From contig CANFRV010000008.1 in the NCBI GenBank assembly GCA_947449575.1, positions 57,344-121,343 on the forward strand: 64,000 bases of DNA, written 5' to 3'. Position 1 is the first letter of the stretch, and every line of letters begins with the position of its first letter. The DNA is from Flavobacteriales bacterium. Lineage in GTDB: Bacteria > Bacteroidota > Bacteroidia > Flavobacteriales_D > Crocinitomicaceae. The position numbers and the translations under genes were made by a program. The notes beneath the pieces were generated by a model. It was not told the DNA's origin. It did not search any database and was given only the letters and a program-made list of their open reading frames with translations. This document shows, piece after piece, positions 9,519-19,620 of this stretch.

Positions 9519-10235
9519 CTAAATTAAATCAAACAAACCATTTACGCCCACAAATCGTTCAGCAGTAAAACCTTCTCCATATTTCACACCAATATCTCTT
9601 CCTAAATCACACATTCTACCTTTAACGGTATCCAAAAAAGCTTCACTTGAAATTGGAGTGATTGGCTCTCGCGAATGAGGATCATAAAATTGAGATTTAA
9701 AAGCCATTACCGATTTCATTTTTCGATCAAAATAATCAGACACATCCACCACAAAATCTGGTTTAATATAACGATCTTGAATGTAGTGATAGATTACTTT
9801 AGGTCTATAATGCTCTTGTTTTTCACCCTCCCAAAAAGTTTCAATTTTTAGTAAACCAGACAAAAAACAAGCTTCTGATACTAGTTTTGCCGCTTTTCCA
9901 TGGTCAGGATGCCGATCTTTAATAGAGTTCGCTAAAACTATTTCTGGACGAAATCGTCTAATTTGTTCAATAATCTTGATTTTATTTTCTTGATTAATTT
10001 CAAAGAAACAATCCGCCATTTTTAGATTTTCTCGAGCAGACAACCCCATAATTTTACCCGATTCAGTTGATTCAGTAAGTCGAATTTCAACTGATCCTCT
10101 TGACCCTAATTCTCCTTGGGTTAAATCAACGATTCCCACTTTTTTCCCTTCATCAATGTGCTTCATTAATGTTCCTGAGCAAGACAATTCAATGTCATCT
10201 GGATGAGCGGCAAAAGCAAGAATGTCTAATTTCAT
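9519..10235 (-). CDS. bshB1: Bacillithiol biosynthesis deacetylase BshB1
   Basis: Zinc-dependent LmbE-family deacetylase that removes the acetyl group from GlcNAc-malate in bacillithiol synthesis. The 238 residues show the zinc-binding AHPDDIELSCSGTL near residue 10, LTQGELGSRGS near 38, and the second metal site RHPDHGKAAKLV near 107, with ADFVVDVSDYFD-type spacing later. This combination is specific to BshB1. bshA and bshC are not in the window. The gene is convergent with the GreA-like gene and lies 43 bases downstream of the ResB-CcsA gene on the same strand. Confidence 0.93.
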   Translation of the reverse strand: MKLDILAFAAHPDDIELSCSGTLMKHIDEGKKVGIVDLTQGELGSRGSVEIRLTESTESGKIMGLSARENLKMADCFFEINQENKIKIIEQIRRFRPEIVLANSIKDRHPDHGKAAKLVSEACFLSGLLKIETFWEGEKQEHYRPKVIYHYIQDRYIKPDFVVDVSDYFDRKMKSVMAFKSQFYDPHSREPITPISSEAFLDTVKGRMCDLGRDIGVKYGEGFTAERFVGVNGLFDLI

Positions 10236-10278
10236 CGTATCTTTTTGTTTAAAAATTGAACTCGTTACCGAAAATAAT

Positions 10279-13200
10279 CTAGGAATTTACTTTCGTTTTC
10301 TTCATATACTGACGATTACGCAGAAACGCAATAACTGTCAGTAGTGCAAAAATAGCAATTGTTAATTTAATGTCATTGGGCACTGTTCCTAGCCCATCTC
10401 CTTGCGCATAGGAATGTAAACCTTTGAGGTAAAAATTAACGCCAAAATACGTGAACAAAATGGATGTATATGCCCAAAAAGTAACGACATTAAATGTAAA
10501 TTTACCGGATGCTCCTGGAATGTATCTGAGGTGCAGAATAATGGCATATACAAGCACAGAAACCAATGCCCACACTTCTTTTGGATCCCAAGCCCAATAT
10601 CTTCCCCAAGATTCATTCGCCCAAACTCCTCCCAAAAATGTACCGATGGTTAACATAAAAACTCCAATTGTAATAATCATTTCTGAAACATAACTAATTT
10701 CAGTGATATGAAGCGTTATTACCTTTCCATTTTTTTCATTTCTTATGATGTATAAAATTAAATTCATCAAAGCCAAAATACATCCTAGACCAAGCGGAGC
10801 GTAACTACCAGTAATAATTGAGACGTGAATCTTTAACCAAAACGATTTTAAAACCGGCACGACAGGCGTGATTGCTGGATCCATCAAACTCATTTCAGAA
10901 ACAATCAATATCAAGGCGGCTAAAATAGCTGCACCTGAAAGAATGATTGGACTCTTTCTAGCAAAAGAAAAACCAATAATCATGAGCACCCATGAAATAA
11001 AGATAAAAGCTCCGTAGCCATTGGTCCAAGGTGGTGCATCTAGAATATACCATCTAAAACCTAATCCAAGTCCATGAAATAGAAACGCTGCAAATAATGC
11101 AATCGATAAAACAACTCCACTTAATTTAACTATTTTTTCAGAGGTAGGAGTTACTTTTACTAGAATTCGAATAAAGAAAATGATCAATAAAATAAAACCA
11201 ATTGTCAAATACGCATACAAAGATTTATTGAAAATGTTTAACTTATTGTACATTATTTCAATCTTGACCTTAGATTCTGAAGGCACAACTTTTTCTCCTT
11301 CCAATCTTTGGAATTCTTTTAATTTCGTCAAAAATTTGTCTGCATCTTCATACTTATTATTGTCACAGGCAATATTCAAACTTGATAAGTATTGCAGCGC
11401 AAACATAGAAGATATTGAATCGGATTTCATCAAATCCATATTCATCGGAATAAACCATTTATTATTTTCATCTGATTTTTCTGGAATAATCTTCATGTAG
11501 TCCCAAGAAAAAATTGAACAAAGCACTTGAAATCTCTCACCTAACTTGATGATTTTTTTATCAAATTCATTTCTTTTAGAATCTGCCTTGTTATGAGATT
11601 CATTGTGCTCTTTTATCCATTTAAATTGGCCATTTTCATCAGACAATTCTTTGAAAGAAGCATATTTACCTAATTTTAATCTTTTCTGCATTCCCGCTTC
11701 TATTGAAACGATTTTTTGACTCATCCAATATTCAGGATACATGTGCATACTCATGACCGTCTGAACAGCATTCCATTTTTCAAATGTATTTTTCTTGTAA
11801 ATTTTACGTAAAAGTTCATCAAAACAGGTGTGCAAAGGGACAATTCGTCCGGAAAAATCCTGAACCAATAATGCTTCCAATTTTTCAGAATGCTCTTTAG
11901 ACATGACTTTAAAAACGACCTCATGTTTTTCATGTGAAGAATGTTGATGTTCAGATCCACCTTGAGCAGAAACTGTCAAACTTCCAAGTGAAACTGAAAT
12001 CAACACTAAAAAAGTCTTTAACGTTTCTCTTCTTAGTTTTGTAGCTTTCAACTTATTATTCAATTCTTTAAAACGGCTATTTGGTGAAAAGAAAGATAAA
12101 ATCATTCCAATTGCCATCAATAAATAACCGAAATAAGTAATATTGGTTCCCCACCAATCATGATTAACACTTAATCTTGTTCCTTCTTCATTTTCAGGTG
12201 TTTTTGGATCATCTAAATCATACGCTGATTGAAAAAATCTATATCCGTGATAATCCATCACATTGTTCATGAAAATTAGTTGTTCGTGTTTGTAATTATT
12301 CACATCATCATGCAGCGTTATCTCACTTGCAAAAGAAGATGGCATCTCAGAACCTGGATATTTATCTAATTTAAAATCACGACATTCAATGGCGAAAGGT
12401 ATTTCGATTTTCTTTGGACCAAACTCTACTTCATACGTCAAACCATTAAAATAGAATTTTTCATGCGTTGGAAGCGAACCAGCTCCACCTTCTAATTCTA
12501 CAATTTTGGAATTACTTCCATCTGTCAACTTCACTATTAAATAGGTCGATCCAACGTCCTTTTTACCTGAACGAATTTTAATCATTTTCGAGTGCTTGAT
12601 TTCACTCTTAAAAACAAACTCTTCTTGTCCAACACTATACAAGGTCGTAGTCAAAAAAGGGACCACTGAATCTTTTGGAATATGAACATACATTTCTTCA
12701 GGAATTGGCTGTCCAGATTGACGATATTTACGCATTTGCGCCATTGGCAAATACTTAAATGGAATTTTTGAAGAAATCATTATTTTACCAGCTACCTTCG
12801 AGACTAAGATTCCTGGCATGGCATCTTTCTTATCAAAAGATAAGGGCATTTGTCCAACCATCAAAAAACTTTTTTCCGTTAAGTAATTCGACTTCATTCC
12901 GCCAGACACGATCTCTAAAGACGTTTCTTTAATGGAATCATTCACGATTAACGAATCGACCAAATTCTTTTGATAATCAACATATTCGATAGAAATAGGT
13001 GTTTTATGTTTGGGGAATTCGATATCAATATTAAAATTGTTATTTGTAATTTCGGACATTAATAGTTTACGACTATCCGTATACTGCTTTACACCATCAT
13101 TTATTTTAAACCAAATATACGGATCTGACGAATAAAGAAAATTAGATCTTTCTCCTTCTCTAATCATCATAACCCCATCATAACTAATATATCTAGTTGT

Positions 13201-13479
13201 CCAAGAACCAATTAGAATAACGATGAAAGAAAGATGAAATGCTAACACAGAGATTTTCTCTTTTCGAAACATCCTATGTTCAAAAATATTAGCAATTAAG
13301 TTGATGGCTAGATATGTTAAAAGCACCTCAAACCACCAAGCATTATAGATAATAATTCTCGCCGTTTGAGTATCGTGCATAGACTCTAAAAATGTAGCAG
13401 CAGCAATGCTTGCAAGGAATAGAAACAATCCTACAGTCATCATGCGCATTGAGAAAAATATCTTGAAAAATTTGTCCAT
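10279..13479 (-). CDS. ResB-CcsA fusion, cytochrome c biogenesis protein (system II)
   Basis: A 1066-residue membrane protein for system II cytochrome c maturation, delivering haem across the inner membrane. The N-terminal ResB/CcsB part has four early membrane segments and a large periplasmic domain. A further TM is near residue 445, and a long soluble stretch with a His-rich patch follows. The C-terminal CcsA part has many TM helices and the haem-binding WWD-type motif (WANESWGRYWAWDPKEVWAL, near residue 960). ResB and CcsA are separate genes in most bacteria; the fusion is normal for Bacteroidota. The start at 13479 begins MDKFFKIFFSMRMM. Confidence 0.9.
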   Translation of the reverse strand: MDKFFKIFFSMRMMTVGLFLFLASIAAATFLESMHDTQTARIIIYNAWWFEVLLTYLAINLIANIFEHRMFRKEKISVLAFHLSFIVILIGSWTTRYISYDGVMMIREGERSNFLYSSDPYIWFKINDGVKQYTDSRKLLMSEITNNNFNIDIEFPKHKTPISIEYVDYQKNLVDSLIVNDSIKETSLEIVSGGMKSNYLTEKSFLMVGQMPLSFDKKDAMPGILVSKVAGKIMISSKIPFKYLPMAQMRKYRQSGQPIPEEMYVHIPKDSVVPFLTTTLYSVGQEEFVFKSEIKHSKMIKIRSGKKDVGSTYLIVKLTDGSNSKIVELEGGAGSLPTHEKFYFNGLTYEVEFGPKKIEIPFAIECRDFKLDKYPGSEMPSSFASEITLHDDVNNYKHEQLIFMNNVMDYHGYRFFQSAYDLDDPKTPENEEGTRLSVNHDWWGTNITYFGYLLMAIGMILSFFSPNSRFKELNNKLKATKLRRETLKTFLVLISVSLGSLTVSAQGGSEHQHSSHEKHEVVFKVMSKEHSEKLEALLVQDFSGRIVPLHTCFDELLRKIYKKNTFEKWNAVQTVMSMHMYPEYWMSQKIVSIEAGMQKRLKLGKYASFKELSDENGQFKWIKEHNESHNKADSKRNEFDKKIIKLGERFQVLCSIFSWDYMKIIPEKSDENNKWFIPMNMDLMKSDSISSMFALQYLSSLNIACDNNKYEDADKFLTKLKEFQRLEGEKVVPSESKVKIEIMYNKLNIFNKSLYAYLTIGFILLIIFFIRILVKVTPTSEKIVKLSGVVLSIALFAAFLFHGLGLGFRWYILDAPPWTNGYGAFIFISWVLMIIGFSFARKSPIILSGAAILAALILIVSEMSLMDPAITPVVPVLKSFWLKIHVSIITGSYAPLGLGCILALMNLILYIIRNEKNGKVITLHITEISYVSEMIITIGVFMLTIGTFLGGVWANESWGRYWAWDPKEVWALVSVLVYAIILHLRYIPGASGKFTFNVVTFWAYTSILFTYFGVNFYLKGLHSYAQGDGLGTVPNDIKLTIAIFALLTVIAFLRNRQYMKKTKVNS

Positions 13480-13533
13480 TTTACCTGTTTAAATCTTGGA
13501 TGCAAAAATACTCATTGAAATTGAATAATGGAT

Positions 13534-13590
13534 TACAAATTGCAGATTATAGATTGCAGATTACAAATTGCAGATTGAAGATTGAAAAAT
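13534..13590. repeat. Short imperfect tandem repeats (TTGCAGATT units)
   Basis: The spacer between the ResB-CcsA gene and the purC 3' end holds several imperfect copies of a unit like ATTGCAGATTA/AGATTGCAGATT, spaced by 7-17 bases. Such low-complexity arrays, which read through as LQIADYRLQI-like peptides, recur in Bacteroidota intergenic DNA. No coding role is likely. Confidence 0.6.
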
Positions 13591-13606
13591 TTAATTTCAA
13601 TTGTAA

Positions 13607-14554
13607 TCAAAATTGTTTTAAAAAATTCAAAACATTTTTTTCTATTCTTGCTGAAATATTTGTGGTATCTGCTTTTTCGAATTTTTTTCCGGTAATTTTT
13701 TCATACAATTCGATGTAACGATCTGTCACAACATCTACAAAATCATCCGGCATCAAGGGCATTGTTTGACCTTCCAATCCTTGAAAATCATTTTCAATCA
13801 ACCACTGACGAACGAACTCCTTCGATAATTGCTTTTGAGGCAGGGCTTTTGCTTGTAAATCTGAATAACCATCTAAGATAAAGTAGCGGGAAGAATCAGG
13901 CGTATGAATTTCATCAATCAACATCACTTCTCCATTCTTTATGCCGAATTCATATTTTGTGTCTACGAGAATCAAACCCATTTTCTCAGCCATTTCTGTC
14001 CCTCGTTGAAATAAAGCTCTCGTATAATTCTCCATTTGAATATAAATATTTTCTGGCACGATTTGTTGCTCCATTATCTCTTCTCGCGATGCATCCACAT
14101 CATGACCTTCTTCAGCTTTTATAGCAGGGGTAATAATAGGACTAGGAAATTTATCGTTTTCTTTCATTCCTTCCGGCATTGTTATCCCACACAATTCTCG
14201 AATACCTAGTGCATATTGCCTTGCCGAATGTCCTGCTAAATAGCCACGGATAACCATTTCTACTCTGACGGGTTCACACGAATGGCCAACAGCAACACTC
14301 GGGTCCGGAGTACCAATTAACCAATTTGGAACGATGTCTTTTGTCGCGTCCAAAAACATGGTTGCCACTTGATTTAACACTTGACCTTTGTGCGGAATAC
14401 CTTTTGGTAAAATATGGTCAAAAGCTGAAATACGATCAGAGGCAATCATGACTACAATGTCATTTTCTAACGTATACACATCACGAACTTTTCCATGATA
14501 TACTGCTTTTTGACCTGGGAAATTAAAATCTGTTTCTGTAATTGAATTGCTCAT
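13607..14554 (-). CDS. purC: Phosphoribosylaminoimidazole-succinocarboxamide synthase
   Basis: SAICAR synthase: ATP-dependent joining of CAIR with aspartate in purine synthesis. At 315 residues it is of the longer, yeast-like type. Visible segments are [17 protein letters not shown] near residue 14, [23 protein letters not shown] near 32-54, [17 protein letters not shown] near 97, and the C-terminal catalytic [29 protein letters not shown] near 197-225. The gene is monocistronic with a 147-base gap to the PhoH gene upstream, which contains the palindrome TTTCGATAAATCGAAA. Confidence 0.95.
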   Translation of the reverse strand: MSNSITETDFNFPGQKAVYHGKVRDVYTLENDIVVMIASDRISAFDHILPKGIPHKGQVLNQVATMFLDATKDIVPNWLIGTPDPSVAVGHSCEPVRVEMVIRGYLAGHSARQYALGIRELCGITMPEGMKENDKFPSPIITPAIKAEEGHDVDASREEIMEQQIVPENIYIQMENYTRALFQRGTEMAEKMGLILVDTKYEFGIKNGEVMLIDEIHTPDSSRYFILDGYSDLQAKALPQKQLSKEFVRQWLIENDFQGLEGQTMPLMPDDFVDVVTDRYIELYEKITGKKFEKADTTNISARIEKNVLNFLKQF

Positions 14555-14701
14555 TTTTTTTTTATTTTTTAATCACCATTTTACTGGTGAATTTAATGTG
14601 TTTTGATAAATCGAACATTCTTGGTTTCTATTTATCAAACATTCAATATTTCGATAAATCGAAAATTAAATATTAAGGGGAGACGTTGCAGTGCAACTTC
14701 T

Positions 14702-15643
14702 CTATCCGTCGGCATTTTCAAATGCCTCAATTATTTTTTTTACTAAACTGTGCCTCAAAACATCGTTTTGATTTAAACGGACAACGCCAATTCCTTCCAC
14801 CCCATTTAATGCATCCAAAGCATATGCCAAACCTGATTTTTGTTGTCGAGGTAGATCAATTTGCGACATATCTCCGGTAATTACAAATTTTGCTGTCATC
14901 CCCATTCGAGTCAAGAACATTTTCATTTGCATCGTTGTTGCATTTTGCGCTTCGTCCAATATCACAAAAGCCTTGTCGAGCGTTCTACCTCTCATAAATG
15001 CTAAAGGAGCAATTTCAATCACTCCATATTCAAGCATTTCAGCTAATTTTTCACCTGGAATCATATCTCGTAAAGCATCATAAAGAGGCATCATATACGG
15101 ATCTAATTTTTCTTTCAAATCTCCAGGTAGAAACCCTAAATTCTCACCTGCTTCCACGGCAGGACGTGTCAAAACAATGCGTTTTACTTCTTTTGATTTC
15201 AAAGCTCTCACAGCTAAAGCAACAGCGGTATATGTTTTACCAGTACCTGCAGGACCAACAGCAAAAACCATGTCATTTTCATTAACAGCGTCCACTAATT
15301 TCCTTTGATTCTGCGTTCTTGCCCTAATTTTCGCGCCTCCATTTCCATGCACAAGAACATCATTGACCGCATTTGAAACCATCAGAGCGCCATCTTCCCC
15401 CATTAAAGCACTTACTTCGTTATCGGAAAGACTATTGTATTTGATGAAAAAATCAATAATTAACTGGAATTTTTTCTCAAAATCATGAACTTCTTCAGAA
15501 TCGCCGCTCACAGTTAAGACATTTCCACGCGCAACTACCTTAAGCTTAGGGTAAAAACTCTTAATATGCTTCAATTTTGAATTGTTCACTCCAAACAATT
15601 CTACTGGATTAACTCCCTTTATTTCAATGCTTATTTCTTGCAA
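14702..15643 (-). CDS. PhoH-family ATPase
   Basis: PhoH/YbeZ-type P-loop ATPase, 313 residues, probably an RNA-associated NTPase in the cytoplasm. An N-terminal KH-like region (residues 1-80) precedes the ATPase domain, which has Walker A GPAGTGKTYTA near residue 130, TRPAVEAGENLGFLPGD near 160 and Walker B FVILDEAQNAT near 226. No ybeY homologue is adjacent. The gene is divergent from the SAM hydroxide adenosyltransferase gene 102 bases away. Confidence 0.9.
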   Translation of the reverse strand: MQEISIEIKGVNPVELFGVNNSKLKHIKSFYPKLKVVARGNVLTVSGDSEEVHDFEKKFQLIIDFFIKYNSLSDNEVSALMGEDGALMVSNAVNDVLVHGNGGAKIRARTQNQRKLVDAVNENDMVFAVGPAGTGKTYTAVALAVRALKSKEVKRIVLTRPAVEAGENLGFLPGDLKEKLDPYMMPLYDALRDMIPGEKLAEMLEYGVIEIAPLAFMRGRTLDKAFVILDEAQNATTMQMKMFLTRMGMTAKFVITGDMSQIDLPRQQKSGLAYALDALNGVEGIGVVRLNQNDVLRHSLVKKIIEAFENADG

Positions 15644-15745
15644 ATTAAAATATTTGTTTTCGATTTAATGTAAATTCCTTCGAATAAACTTATTTTTGAA
15701 CAAAATTATAAATAATTCGTCAAATCGAGTGAGAAATTTATACAC

Positions 15746-16603
15746 ATGCAAATAATAACGTTAACAACTGATATGGGACTTCAGGACCACTATGTGGCCG
15801 CGCTGAAAGGAACGATTCTTACGTTGACCCCAGAAGCAAAAATCGTGGATATTTCTCACTCCGTTAAGCCGTTTAATATTTCAGAAGCTGCCTATTACGT
15901 TTTTTCTTGCTTTAAAAATTTCCCGAAAGGAACTGTTCATGTGATTGGCGTTGACAGTGAACCCATCGTTAATTTTGGAGGAACAGACGGCTCGTTTCCT
16001 TCCATTTTACTTTTTGAAGGGCATTATTTTATTGCGAATGACAATGGGTTTTTCGGGGCATTTCTGCAGGAAAATAAACCAGATGGATTTTGGCGAATTG
16101 ATGATGTTTTATCCAACCCGCGCCTATTTCTTTTCCCTACAAAAAGCATGTTGATCCCTGCTGCTTGTCAAATCATGAAAGGCAATGAAGTATCAACTTT
16201 TGCTTCTCCATCAGAAAGTTTCAAAACCGCTTTTTCAATCACAGCAGTTATTGAAGTTAATTTAATAAAGGGAAATGTCATTCACATTGATTCGTATGGA
16301 AATCTAATCGTTAACGTTTCAAAAGAATTATTCGAACGTGTTGGGAAGGATGCTCCTTTTACCATTTATTTTAGAAGACGTGATTATTATATAGATCAGA
16401 TTTCAACCACCTACAATCAAGTTTCGGTCGGAGAAAAAGTAGCCATTTTTAATGAAAATAATTTATTAGAAATTGCGATTAACCGCGGAGCAAATGGAAG
16501 TGGCGGTGGCGCTGAAAAATTATTTGGGGTACATTTGGGTGATGTAATTCGAATTGAATTTACACCAAGAGGTTCAAAAACAACGATAGAATCTTTATTC
16601 TGA
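15746..16603 (+). CDS. SAM hydroxide adenosyltransferase (DUF62 family)
   Basis: Family related to fluorinases and chlorinases that hydrolyses S-adenosylmethionine to adenosine and methionine. The 285-residue protein begins with the signature ITLTTDMGLQDHYVAALKG, with VDISHSVKPFNISEAAY near residue 35 and VHVIGVDSEP near 66. The C-terminal domain contains VIHIDSYGNLIVN near 178, where SAM-fold residues lie. Its stop codon overlaps the ATG of the following small gene, so the two are probably co-transcribed. Physiological purpose is uncertain. Confidence 0.88.
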   Translation: MQIITLTTDMGLQDHYVAALKGTILTLTPEAKIVDISHSVKPFNISEAAYYVFSCFKNFPKGTVHVIGVDSEPIVNFGGTDGSFPSILLFEGHYFIANDNGFFGAFLQENKPDGFWRIDDVLSNPRLFLFPTKSMLIPAACQIMKGNEVSTFASPSESFKTAFSITAVIEVNLIKGNVIHIDSYGNLIVNVSKELFERVGKDAPFTIYFRRRDYYIDQISTTYNQVSVGEKVAIFNENNLLEIAINRGANGSGGGAEKLFGVHLGDVIRIEFTPRGSKTTIESLF

Positions 16604-16926
16604 TGATCACGCGAATCGTAAAACTTCATTTTCAAGAAGATAAAATAGCTGATTTCTTGGCCTTTTTCGAAACAATAAAACACAACGTAAATACATTTGA
16701 AGGTTGTCAAGGAATGAAACTATTACGTGATAAAAATACACCTGAAATTGTCATGACCTATAGTCATTGGAACAACGAACATGCATTAGAAAACTACCGT
16801 CTTTCGGAAACATTTGGAGAAATTTGGCCAAAAATCAAACCTTGGTTTGCCGAAAAACCAGAAGCTTGGACGGTTGAAGAAGTTTTTGATGGGTTTAGTT
16901 TTCTTCCCTCCTTGAGGAGGGATTGA
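16603..16926 (+). CDS. Antibiotic biosynthesis monooxygenase (ABM)-like dimeric barrel protein
   Basis: A 107-residue ferredoxin-like, dimeric alpha/beta-barrel protein of the ABM family: MITRIVKLHFQEDKIADFLAFF, then FEGCQGMKLLRD, then TYSHWNNEHALENYR. It is coupled to the upstream gene by a start/stop overlap. The last seven residues (LPSLRRD) and the stop codon fall inside the left arm of the inverted repeat that starts at 16904, so insertion of that element appears to have replaced the original 3' end. The specific reaction is unknown. Confidence 0.8.
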   Translation: MITRIVKLHFQEDKIADFLAFFETIKHNVNTFEGCQGMKLLRDKNTPEIVMTYSHWNNEHALENYRLSETFGEIWPKIKPWFAEKPEAWTVEEVFDGFSFLPSLRRD

Positions 16927-17033
16927 GGGAGGTGACTGGTTTTAAATTAAAATATAAACGATTTTTTCATCAAATAGACTTTAAACATTCATTTAACTAT
17001 ATCACCTCCCTTAGTCCCTCCTCAAGGAGGGAA
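16904..17033. repeat. 130-bp MITE-like element with 32-bp inverted repeats
   Basis: Arms at 16904-16935 and 17002-17033 are inverted copies matching at about 30 of 32 positions. They are separated by 66 AT-rich bases. Each arm itself contains the hairpin CCCTCC-TTGA-GGAGGG. No ORF lies inside. This is the structure of a palindromic, non-autonomous repeat (REP/MITE-like). It overlaps the end of the ABM-like gene and ends 83 bases before sucC. Confidence 0.8.
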
Positions 17034-17116
17034 ATAATAAATCTATAAAAAAATACCGCCAAAACATTCCATTTCCAAAGAATTACATCTATCTTTACGG
17101 CACTAAAATTCAGAAG

Positions 17117-18328
17117 ATGAACTTACACGAATATCAAGGAAAATCTATATTGAAAGCCTACGGTGTTACAATCCAAGAAGGAGTTGTAGTTGACCGAGTT
17201 GAAGATGCTGTTGAAGCTGCAAAAAAATTAACTGAACTCACAGGAACGAGCTGGTATGTGGTAAAAGCACAGATTCATGCTGGAGGAAGAGGGAAAGGTG
17301 TTGTTGCTGAAACAGGTTCTCATGGTGTTGTTCTTGCAAAAGGTATAGACAAATTAGAAGAAACTGTTAAAGGTATTCTTGGAGGTCACTTAGAAACTGC
17401 GCAAACAAATGGTGTAGGTAAAAAAGTAAACAAAGTGTTAATTGCACAAGATGTTTATTATCCAGGAGAGTCAGAAATTTCTGAATTCTATATGTCCGTT
17501 TTATTAGATCGTGAATTGGGACGCAATGTCATAGTTTATTCTACGGAAGGTGGAATGGATATTGAGCATGTTGCTGAGCATACTCCACATTTGATTTTCA
17601 AGGAAGTTATTGACCCATGCGTTGGAATTCAAGCTTTTCAAACACGAAAAATTGCTTTCAACTTAGGTTTATCTGGAAAAGCGTTTAAAGAAATGACAAA
17701 ATTTGTCGCTAATCTTTATGCTGCATTTGAAGGTTGTGATGCTTCTATGTTTGAAATCAACCCGGTATTTAAAACTTCAGATGACTTGGTAATTGCTGTT
17801 GATGCGAAAGTAACGTTGGATGGTAACTCTTTGTTCCGTCACCCAGATTATTTAGCTATGCGTGATACGACAGAAGAAGATCCAACGGAAGTTGAAGCGG
17901 ATGCTGCAGGATTAAATTTTGTGAAATTAGACGGAAACGTTGGTTGTATGGTAAATGGTGCTGGTTTAGCGATGGCAACCATGGATATTATCAAATTATC
18001 AGGTGGTAATCCTGCTAACTTCTTGGACGTAGGAGGAACAGCAAATGCTGAACGTGTTGAAAAAGCATTTCATATTATCTTACAAGATAAAAACGTAAAA
18101 GCTATTTTGATTAATATTTTTGGTGGAATCGTAAGATGTGATCGAGTTGCTCAAGGTATCGTTGACGCTTATAAAAACATGGGTTCTATTCCAGTTCCAT
18201 TGATTATTCGTTTACAAGGAACAAACGCTGTTGAAGCAAAACAATTGATTGACGCTTCAGGTTTAGATGTTCATTCGGCAGTTCTTTTGCAAGAAGCAGC
18301 AGATTTAGTTAAGAAAGTATTGGCGTAA
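17117..18328 (+). CDS. sucC: Succinyl-CoA synthetase beta subunit
   Basis: ATP-grasp subunit of the TCA-cycle enzyme that interconverts succinyl-CoA and succinate with ADP or GDP. The 403-residue protein begins with MNLHEYQGKSILKAYGV, has the ATP-grasp segment VVKAQIHAGGRGKGVV near residue 48, FEINPVFKTSDDLVIAVDAK near 218, and the CoA-ligase domain motifs GLAMATMDIIKLSGGNPANFLDVGG (residues 283-307) and NIFGGIVRCDRVA near 337. A hairpin terminator follows at once, so sucD is not in this operon. Confidence 0.96.
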   Translation: MNLHEYQGKSILKAYGVTIQEGVVVDRVEDAVEAAKKLTELTGTSWYVVKAQIHAGGRGKGVVAETGSHGVVLAKGIDKLEETVKGILGGHLETAQTNGVGKKVNKVLIAQDVYYPGESEISEFYMSVLLDRELGRNVIVYSTEGGMDIEHVAEHTPHLIFKEVIDPCVGIQAFQTRKIAFNLGLSGKAFKEMTKFVANLYAAFEGCDASMFEINPVFKTSDDLVIAVDAKVTLDGNSLFRHPDYLAMRDTTEEDPTEVEADAAGLNFVKLDGNVGCMVNGAGLAMATMDIIKLSGGNPANFLDVGGTANAERVEKAFHIILQDKNVKAILINIFGGIVRCDRVAQGIVDAYKNMGSIPVPLIIRLQGTNAVEAKQLIDASGLDVHSAVLLQEAADLVKKVLA

Positions 18329-18348
18329 TAACAGGTCTTTATATATTT

Positions 18349-18382
18349 AAAAATGCTCTTCATTATGGAGAGCATTTTTTTT
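18349..18382 (+). terminator. Rho-independent terminator after sucC
   Basis: Inverted repeat AAAAATGCTCT / AGAGCATTTTT with a 9-base loop, ending in a run of eight T residues, 21 bases past the sucC stop. Confidence 0.85.
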
Positions 18383-18506
18383 GTTCTCAGTTATTTGAAA
18401 CGAAGAAAGATAACCATAAAATAGATTTATAAACACATTCGCCTATCTGCATCACGTAATTATTTTTTAAATTTGTTGAAAATCGAAAGCGGCAAATCGC
18501 ATCAGG

Positions 18507-19592
18507 ATGAAAGAAACAACAAACAGAATATTTGGGCTGGATTTAATACGGTGTTTTGCTATCATAATTGTTGTTAGAAATCATTCAAGCACTTTATTAG
18601 CAAACGTATTCCCAAATTTACCTCGTCTTCTTTTACCAGATGGAGTAGATCTATTTTTCGTGTTAAGTGGCTTTTTAATTGGCTCCATTTTAATGCAAAC
18701 ACTTGAAGATAAAAAAACTATAAATCTATCTATCATTTCTAGCTTTCTTAAAAGACGTTGGCTTAGAACGCTTCCCAACTATTTTCTATTCCTCCTAATT
18801 AACGTTATTTTAATTCATTACGGGCTGATAAAAGGTGAATTAAACAAGTACATCCTTACATTTCTTGTTTTCTTTCAAAATTTTTATAAACCGTATGACT
18901 TCTTGTTTTGGGAATCTTGGAGTTTGGCAATTGAAGAATGGTTTTATCTCACTTTTCCACTGATTTTATTTCTATTTTATACGATAAAACCGTACTCTGT
19001 TTCGCTCAAAAAAATACTATTTGTCACCATCTTATTTTTCCTCTTATTCCCCTTAATTTATCGTTTTTTTCACTCCCACACTTCAATTAATGACGTTTAT
19101 TGGGATTTATATTTTAGAAAATTAGTACTAACTCGATTAGATTGCATAGGTTTTGGGTTACTAGGCGCATTTGTGAAACAGTATTATTCTAGTTACTGGT
19201 CAAAATACAAGTACCATTTTTTCATTGTAGGAATTTCTTTATTATACTGGACTTTAAACACATGTACCGATTATCCCCATTTTGGATCCTTTCTAAAAAC
19301 CATATATTTTTCTATCATTGGTTTTTCAATACTATTAGTGTTCCCTCTATTTGAAAGTTTGAAAAAAGAAAAAATTCCCCTCAAACCTTTTGCTTTTATA
19401 AGTAAAATTTCTTTTTCTATGTATTTAATTCACATGCCTTTGCTGCAAATTTTATCTAATCACTTCAGCCATTCCAATAAAATTGAAGCCTTTTTCCTTT
19501 ATTCGATCTTTTGGATTTCACTCTTATTACTGTCGTTTTTGGTGTATACCTTTTTTGAGAAGCCAATTATGAATTTAAGAAGAATCGATTAA
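18507..19592 (+). CDS. Acyltransferase 3 family membrane protein
   Basis: A 361-residue integral membrane O-acyltransferase (OafA/NolL type). The N-terminal FGLDLIRCFAIIIVVRNHSS carries the conserved Arg and His, GVDLFFVLSGFLIGSIL follows near residue 48, and about ten TM helices continue to the C-terminus. Such enzymes acetylate surface polysaccharide or peptidoglycan sugars; the substrate cannot be read from this context. It is followed 28 bases later by an acetyltransferase gene. Confidence 0.88.
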   Translation: MKETTNRIFGLDLIRCFAIIIVVRNHSSTLLANVFPNLPRLLLPDGVDLFFVLSGFLIGSILMQTLEDKKTINLSIISSFLKRRWLRTLPNYFLFLLINVILIHYGLIKGELNKYILTFLVFFQNFYKPYDFLFWESWSLAIEEWFYLTFPLILFLFYTIKPYSVSLKKILFVTILFFLLFPLIYRFFHSHTSINDVYWDLYFRKLVLTRLDCIGFGLLGAFVKQYYSSYWSKYKYHFFIVGISLLYWTLNTCTDYPHFGSFLKTIYFSIIGFSILLVFPLFESLKKEKIPLKPFAFISKISFSMYLIHMPLLQILSNHFSHSNKIEAFFLYSIFWISLLLLSFLVYTFFEKPIMNLRRID

Positions 19593-19620
19593 AATTTGAT
19601 GTTATTAATACTGCCCTAAA

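Noticed and set aside
13500..13718. 72-residue plus-strand ORF with LQIADYRLQI-like sequence
   Set aside because: It is translated from simple repeats and overlaps the end of purC on the other strand; no family or start context.
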